Shown: positions 35,108-39,702 of the stretch, piece by piece
Layout: each line of letters begins with the position of its first letter
How positions within the stretch are numbered: the stretch's first letter is position 1
Assembly (NCBI GenBank): GCA_905236815.1
Contig: CAJOPE010000107.1
Location: 1-39,702 of the forward strand
Direction: 5' to 3'
Length of the DNA stretch: 39,702 nt
From: an uncultured Prevotella sp.
Lineage (GTDB): Bacteria > Bacteroidota > Bacteroidia > Bacteroidales > Bacteroidaceae
Translations under genes and position numbers: made by a program
Notes under the pieces: generated by a model
Told to the model about the DNA's origin: nothing
Databases searched by the model: none
The model's input: the letters and a program-made list of their open reading frames with translations, nothing else

Positions 35108-36252
35108 TTTACTATATTTATTATTTAATTCTATGTTTCTGTTTTATTTGTATTTTTGAGATTTCCTATATTATATAAGGTGTAATCTCAATATGTTTTC
35201 TGTGTTTATTGCTTAAATTCTTGTTTTTGAGTATTTATATTGGAAAGATTTACCCCTTTTCCTTATTTTCGTTGGTAGGATTGATAGCCTACTTTTTTCG
35301 GTTAATCAACCCTGAAATCTCCAATTTTTACCTCGTTTTTAATCTTATATTGTTGTTCTCTATTCGAGAAATCAGTATTTTTTCTTTTCTTTTTCTTTGC
35401 TATATCGGCCTATTATTGCCCAATATTCTATTAAATTTCGTGGAAAAACAGTCTTAGTTTATGTTCAATTCGGAATATTCTTTTGTTTATTTTGCTATTC
35501 CTTTAGTATTTATATATGCTTTTATCTCTTTTTTTTTTGTTTTAAGAACTTTATTTTGATTGGCATAATAGGGGATATGTATTTGCCTTTGAAGCTTTCT
35601 TTACCTCTTATATTTGTTTTCTAGTTACCTTTGAAATAGTTTTTTTTCATCCTTTTCTTGGTAGTTTATACGCTCATTTCCTTGTTTTATTTAGGGGTTT
35701 TACTAGAAAATGGCTTTAATTTTAATATTATATCTTAGCCATTCCTTATGTTTTTCCCCGTTTTTTTGCTTGTTATTGGCTCTTTAATTCAATTTCAAAT
35801 GGATTATTCAGGCCATATTTGTCATGCTCAAGTGACCTTATTTCTTCAGTTTTCAACTCAGAATATAGATTCTTGATCTACTTTTCTGGTTTTATTTTTA
35901 TATTATAATTCTAGTTTCCTCTTAGGAATTTTGCTACTTTTTTTAAATTTTCAAGCCTTTTTCCTTTTGAAAACAAGCCTATTTATCTTTCGTAATCTAG
36001 AAATATCTTATTGATCATTTCGAATTTTCTATCCTTCTAATCTTTAATATTTCTTTCGATTTTAGACTTGATAGGATAGGAGAGCATACTTGTTTTGGTA
36101 TATTCTTTAGCTCCAAAATGAGGCCAAATTCTAGCTAGATTTTATCGTTTCTTCGAGTCTGTTTCCCTTCTATCTTTAGGGCTAATTTTCATTAGCTCTT
36201 TGCTTCCATTTGAGTTTACTTTCCTATGCTCTAATCCTTGCTTTTCCTCTCG

Positions 36253-36292
36253 ATATTATATGTGAAACATCAATGTGTTTCACATATAATAT
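36253..36292. repeat. 17-bp perfect hairpin made of everted parS halves
   Basis: ATATTATATGTGAAACA (36253-36269), loop TCAATG, TGTTTCACATATAATAT (36276-36292). GTGAAACA and TGTTTCAC are the two halves of parS in reversed order. There is no T tract on the minus strand, so it is not a standard mnmG terminator. Confidence 0.7.
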
Positions 36293-36367
36293 TACTCGAT
36301 TTCTTCGAAGTTTTACGTTCTACTTTAAACCTTAACTTGTTGGGAATCAACCCCTTATTATAAGCAT

Positions 36368-36383
36368 AGTTTCACGTGAAACA
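36368..36383. other. parS-like site 2 (ParB/Spo0J binding)
   Basis: AGTTTCACGTGAAACA, identical to site 1 and lying 31 bp after the mnmG stop on the minus strand. One mismatch to the conserved parS. Confidence 0.78.
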
Positions 36384-36414
36384 TTTGAAGATTTTAGGGA
36401 GATACGTTGTGAAA

Positions 36415-38286
36415 CTAGCGTCCGAGGAGCACTAGCATCACGTTAATATCGCTAGGACTTACACCTGGAATTCGGCTTGCTTCAGCCAAAGTTTCTGGGT
36501 CGATTCTTTCGAGTTTTTGTCTTCCTTCGATGGAGATTTCGTGAAGTTCCTTGTAGTTAAATCTTCCCTTGATTTTTATGTTCTCAAGACGGCGCATTTT
36601 GTCGGCAACCAAATTCTCTCGATCAATATATCCTTTGTATTTCATCAAGACTTCTGCAGCCTCCGCAATCTCTTCTTTTCGATTCTTTGGCGATTCCATC
36701 ATTTCTTTTAGATCTGGAATTATCTCTGAGAGATTTTGCAAATTCAAATGAGGACGAGCAATTAAATCGATAAGTTTGCAACCAGCATGGAGTGGAGTAG
36801 TTCCAAGTGCTTCCAATTGAGAATTTATATTCTTTGGTTTAATCGGAGTCTCTTTACAGAAATTTATCAATTTATCGATAGCTTCTTTTTTCTCCAACCA
36901 CCAGTCGTATCTTTCTCTTGTTGCAAGACCTAAGTTGTAACTCTTTTCGGTTAAACGTGCATCAGCATCATCCTGGCGTAGCAAAATTCTATATTCTGCT
37001 CTTGAGGTAAACATTCGATAAGGTTCATCAACACCCTTTGTTGTTAAATCATCGATAAGTACGCCAATATAACTTTCATCACGATGCATAACAAAAGGTT
37101 CTCCTCCATTGCATCGGATTGCTGCGTTTATTCCGGCAACCGTTCCTTGTCCACCAGCTTCCTCGTAACCTGTTGTTCCGTTTACTTGTCCTGCGAAGAA
37201 CAATCCTGGTAAAATTTTAGATTCCAGCGAATGCTTTAGTTGGGTAGGGTCGAAGTAATCGTATTCAATAGCATAACCTGGACGGTAAATCTCGACATCC
37301 CTCAAAGCTGGAATCTTTCGAAGAGCTTCCAACTGAATATCCATCGGCATACTTGATGAAAAACCATTTAGATACATTTCGTTAGTATCTGTACCTTCTG
37401 GCTCCAAAAAGAGAGGATGCTGATCTTTATCAGGGAAAGTAACCAATTTAGTTTCTACAGATGGACAATAACGAGGACCTGTAGATTGAATCTGTCCGTT
37501 GAAGAGAGGAGAGTCGGCTAATCCACTCTTTAAAGTATCGTGACATTCCTTATTTGTATAAGTAGTCCAGCAAGGAAGTTGAGGAAGCGTATGATGTTCG
37601 CCCATGTAAGAGAACTGATGGAAATCAGAATCACCAGGCTGCTCCTCCATATCTTCGAAATGAACACTTCTCTTATCAATTCTCACAGGAGTACCCGTTT
37701 TCATTCTTTCAGAAGTGATACCCCATCGAGTAATACTTTCTGTGAAATTGTGAACAGCAGGCTCAGCGCATCTGCCACCCTCGAGCATTTTTCTACCGAT
37801 ATGCATCAAGCCATTGAGGAAAGTACCTGCAGTAACAACAATGCTTTTCGCATAGAACTCAACTCCCCATACCGTTTTTACACCAACAGCCTCGCCGTTC
37901 TCGACCAGAAGTTCATCAGCCTGGTCCTGCCAAATTGCAAGGTTTTCAATTTTGTCGAGAGTAGATCTCCATTCCCAAATGAACTTGCCTCTGTCACATT
38001 GAGCGCGAGGACTCCACACAGCCGGACCTTTGCCAATGTTAAGCATACGGAACTGAATAGCAGTTTTATCCGTAACCTTACCCATCTGTCCACCAAGTGC
38101 ATCGATTTCGCGTACAATCTGTCCTTTAGCAATTCCACCCACGGCAGGATTGCAACTCATCTGTCCAATCTTGTTCATATCCATTGTTATCAGACAGGTC
38201 TTTGCACCCATGCCTGCAGCAGCCGCAGCAGCTTCGCATCCGGCGTGTCCGCCGCCGATAACAATGACATCATACTTAAAAATCAT
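36415..38286 (-). CDS. mnmG: tRNA uridine-5-carboxymethylaminomethyl modification enzyme MnmG (GidA)
   Basis: 623 aa flavoprotein that works with MnmE to modify U34 of several tRNAs. FAD-binding GGGHAGCEA (11-19) opens the protein; SCNPAVGGIAKGQ (about 45-57), GTFLNGLMHIGR and PGLFFAGQVNGTTGYEEAGG (about 365-385) are normal. The C-terminal helical domain (about 550-623) for MnmE and tRNA contact ends in PGVSPSDINVMLVLLGR. MnmG genes are often beside the replication origin in bacteria, and two parS-like sites support this here. A -7 element lies 26 nt upstream. Confidence 0.97.
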   Translation of the reverse strand: MIFKYDVIVIGGGHAGCEAAAAAAGMGAKTCLITMDMNKIGQMSCNPAVGGIAKGQIVREIDALGGQMGKVTDKTAIQFRMLNIGKGPAVWSPRAQCDRGKFIWEWRSTLDKIENLAIWQDQADELLVENGEAVGVKTVWGVEFYAKSIVVTAGTFLNGLMHIGRKMLEGGRCAEPAVHNFTESITRWGITSERMKTGTPVRIDKRSVHFEDMEEQPGDSDFHQFSYMGEHHTLPQLPCWTTYTNKECHDTLKSGLADSPLFNGQIQSTGPRYCPSVETKLVTFPDKDQHPLFLEPEGTDTNEMYLNGFSSSMPMDIQLEALRKIPALRDVEIYRPGYAIEYDYFDPTQLKHSLESKILPGLFFAGQVNGTTGYEEAGGQGTVAGINAAIRCNGGEPFVMHRDESYIGVLIDDLTTKGVDEPYRMFTSRAEYRILLRQDDADARLTEKSYNLGLATRERYDWWLEKKEAIDKLINFCKETPIKPKNINSQLEALGTTPLHAGCKLIDLIARPHLNLQNLSEIIPDLKEMMESPKNRKEEIAEAAEVLMKYKGYIDRENLVADKMRRLENIKIKGRFNYKELHEISIEGRQKLERIDPETLAEASRIPGVSPSDINVMLVLLGR

Positions 38287-38311
38287 GAATACCTTTCTTT
38301 GTAATTTTCCG

Positions 38312-38319
38312 CAAAAGTA
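38312..38319 (-). promoter_or_regulatory. -7 element of mnmG
   Basis: TACTTTTG on the minus strand, about 26 nt before the ATG. No clear -33 box. Confidence 0.5.
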
Positions 38320-38350
38320 AGAAATTAAATCGAATTTTTAAGGAAAACAC

Positions 38351-38381
38351 TTTGAATTATCACCAAAATGTAGTAATTTTG
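38351..38381 (+). promoter_or_regulatory. Fumarate reductase operon promoter, consensus
   Basis: TTTG (38351-38354), 19 bp, TAATTTTG (38374-38381). Transcription near 38387 gives a leader of about 125 nt before frdC, long enough for regulation. Confidence 0.75.
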
Positions 38382-38512
38382 CAAGCATTCGAGGATGGAT
38401 ATTACCTAACAATAGGTATTGTTAAGTTGAAAAATACTATTCGTTGCCTCTTATTATGTAAATAAATATGAAAATAGTTTCTAACAGTTAAATAATTAAA
38501 ATTCAATCATTT

Positions 38513-39202
38513 ATGTGGTTAATCAATTCACCTATTGGTAGAAAAGTGGTAATGTCCTTAACGGGTGTTTGCCTTATTCTTTTCCTTACCTTCCACTGCG
38601 CAATGAACGTTGCTGCATTCTTCTCAGGCGAAGCTTACAACACAGTATGTGAGTTCCTTGGTACAAATTGGTATGCCCTTATCGGTACAGCTGGTTTGGC
38701 CTTCCTGGCAGTTTGTCACATCGTTTATGCTTTCATTCTTACTGCACAGAATCGCCGTGCACGTGGTAACAATCGTTATGCAGTAACCGCAAGTTACGAG
38801 AAGGTTAGCTGGGCATCAAAGAACATGTTGGTTCTTGGCTTGATTATCGTTGTTGGCCTTGGTTTGCACCTTGCAAATTTCTGGTACAAGATGATGTTTG
38901 CTGAGTTGGCAGGTGTTGAGGGTCTTGAGTATGGAGCAACACAGGGCTTCCAGTGGATGGTTTACACTTTCCAGCAGCCTGTTTATTCAATTCTCTACCT
39001 TGTATGGTTCGCAGCAATTTGGTTCCATCTTACTCATGGTTTCTGGAGCGCTATGCAGACTCTTGGTTGGAGTGGTAAGACATGGCTTCAGCGTTGGCAG
39101 TGCATCGGCGTATGCTACGTTACAGTGTTGATGGCTGTATTCGCTCTTCTCGTTATTTCATTCTGGTTCGGTTTTGCACCTAGCATCTGCTGTGCTGCTT
39201 AA
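38513..39202 (+). CDS. Fumarate reductase/succinate dehydrogenase cytochrome b subunit
   Basis: 229 aa, five membrane helices, anchors the flavoprotein and Fe-S subunits and exchanges electrons with menaquinol. Four histidines sit in helices as expected for a di-heme b subunit: H28, H69, H119 and H172/H175. The protein matches the single-subunit Bacteroidetes/epsilon type, not the two-subunit E. coli type. frdA starts 39 nt downstream; the Fe-S subunit presumably follows beyond the window. In anaerobic Bacteroidales the complex mainly reduces fumarate to succinate. Commonly named frdC or sdhC. Confidence 0.95.
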   Translation: MWLINSPIGRKVVMSLTGVCLILFLTFHCAMNVAAFFSGEAYNTVCEFLGTNWYALIGTAGLAFLAVCHIVYAFILTAQNRRARGNNRYAVTASYEKVSWASKNMLVLGLIIVVGLGLHLANFWYKMMFAELAGVEGLEYGATQGFQWMVYTFQQPVYSILYLVWFAAIWFHLTHGFWSAMQTLGWSGKTWLQRWQCIGVCYVTVLMAVFALLVISFWFGFAPSICCAA

Positions 39203-39241
39203 TCCGTTATTACCAATTATCATTCATAATTAAATAATATT

Positions 39242-39702
39242 ATGACAAAGCAAATAGATTCAAGAATTCCAGAAGGCCCAGTGGCCGAGAAATGGACTAA
39301 CTATAAAGCTCACCAGCGTCTGGTGAACCCAAAGAATAAGCTGAAGCTCGATATTATCGTTGTAGGTACAGGTCTTGCTGGTGCAAGTGCTGCTGCTTCT
39401 CTCGGTGAGATGGGTTTCAACGTGTTGAACTTCTGTATTCAGGATTCTCCACGTCGTGCTCACTCTATCGCTGCCCAGGGTGGTATCAATGCCGCTAAGT
39501 GCTATCAGAATGATGGTGACTCTGTTTATCGTCTTTTCTACGATACAGTAAAGGGTGGTGACTACCGTGCTCGTGAGGCTAACGTTTATCGTTTGGCTGA
39601 GGTTTCTAACAATATCATCGACCAGTGTGTTGCTCAGGGTGTTCCTTTCGCACGTGAATATGGTGGTATGCTTGCTAACCGTTCATTCGGTGGTGCTCAG
39701 GT
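39242..39702 (+). CDS. frdA: Fumarate reductase/succinate dehydrogenase flavoprotein subunit (partial)
   Basis: Only the first 153 codons are in the window; the right edge cuts the gene. The ATG at 39242 gives [18 protein letters not shown]. The Rossmann FAD-binding segment is [20 protein letters not shown] (about 38-57). [12 protein letters not shown] (about 73-84) contains the His that binds FAD covalently. The catalytic core lies beyond the window. Product oxidises succinate or reduces fumarate on the cytoplasmic side of the membrane. Commonly named frdA or sdhA; physiological direction is inferred from anaerobic lifestyle. Confidence 0.96.
   Translation, partial: MTKQIDSRIPEGPVAEKWTNYKAHQRLVNPKNKLKLDIIVVGTGLAGASAAASLGEMGFNVLNFCIQDSPRRAHSIAAQGGINAAKCYQNDGDSVYRLFYDTVKGGDYRAREANVYRLAEVSNNIIDQCVAQGVPFAREYGGMLANRSFGGAQ

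Larger units (their letters stand above)
35108..36414. other. 1.3-kb gene-free pyrimidine-rich region between apt and mnmG
   Basis: No credible gene. The plus strand is strongly rich in T and C over most of the length: in the 60 bases from 35941, T 28, A 16, C 11, G 5. ORFs here are short and Phe/Leu-rich, as expected from T-rich DNA. Near the mnmG end it carries a 17-bp-stem hairpin (36253-36292) and a parS-like site (36368-36383). No DnaA box was noticed. Confidence 0.6.

Noticed and set aside
35209..35624. Phe/Leu-rich reading frames in the 1.3-kb gap
   Set aside because: T-rich DNA produces hydrophobic frames by itself; the frames overlap each other and show no domain or start context.
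1..39702. tRNA genes, rRNA genes, prophage or insertion sequence transposases
   Set aside because: No cloverleaf with the T-loop consensus, no rRNA-like sequence and no transposase or phage protein was recognised in the translated frames.

Overview
The window looks like chromosomal DNA from a gut or oral Bacteroidales bacterium, most likely a Prevotella/Segatella (P. copri-like) genome. The reasons are the TAnnTTTG promoter boxes (some with TTTG 19-21 bp upstream), the near absence of Shine-Dalgarno sequences, a PorZ-like type IX secretion (T9SS) component with a C-terminal sorting domain, Bacteroidetes-style secreted proteins ending in a 'GIYI-NGKK-K' motif, a secreted PL1 pectate lyase, and a fumarate reductase/succinate dehydrogenase operon of the Bacteroidetes type. 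The genus is an inference; no rRNA is present to settle it.

Layout. 1-1.4 kb: gene-free, AT-rich, with three families of short palindromic repeats and a cluster of DnaA-box-like sites. 1.4-2.4 kb: nadA. 2.4-3.2 kb: gene-free and full of long hairpins. 3.2-7.8 kb (minus): operon rdgB - GT2 glycosyltransferase - porZ - membrane GT-C-like protein. 8.1-11.9 kb (minus): leuS and a YitT-family membrane protein. 12.6-17.7 kb (plus): a 1646-aa secreted Ig-like repeat protein and a 67-aa companion. 18.4-21.1 kb (plus): a small secreted protein and a PL1 pectate lyase. 21.6-24.3 kb (plus): mutS. 24.3-29.2 kb (minus): lgt-ychF and polA. 29.3-30.3 kb (plus): polyprenyl diphosphate synthase. 30.5-34.2 kb (minus): uvrC-dtd-mazG-deoC. 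34.6-38.3 kb (minus): apt and mnmG, separated by a 1.3-kb pyrimidine-rich gene-free stretch. 38.5 kb to the end (plus): frdC and the start of frdA.

How it fits together. Most genes are housekeeping: NAD synthesis, translation, DNA repair and replication, nucleotide hygiene, lipoprotein maturation and anaerobic respiration. Accessory content is the secreted/surface module (12.6-21.1 kb), probably for plant-polysaccharide use, and the PorZ operon, where two glycosyltransferase-like genes flank a T9SS component thought to handle surface LPS.

Most interesting signals. (1) Several intergenic regions carry arrays of 2-4 tandem units with a fixed 20-23 bp period. The best arrays have a small palindrome whose bases differ between loci but keep their symmetry (AAACC/GGTTT, AAACG/CGTTT, AAATG/CATTT). 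(2) Two near-perfect parS sites plus a hairpin made of everted parS halves lie around the 1.3-kb gene-free region next to mnmG. The switch of gene direction there suggests the replication origin is close. All of this was read by eye; no search or folding was run.
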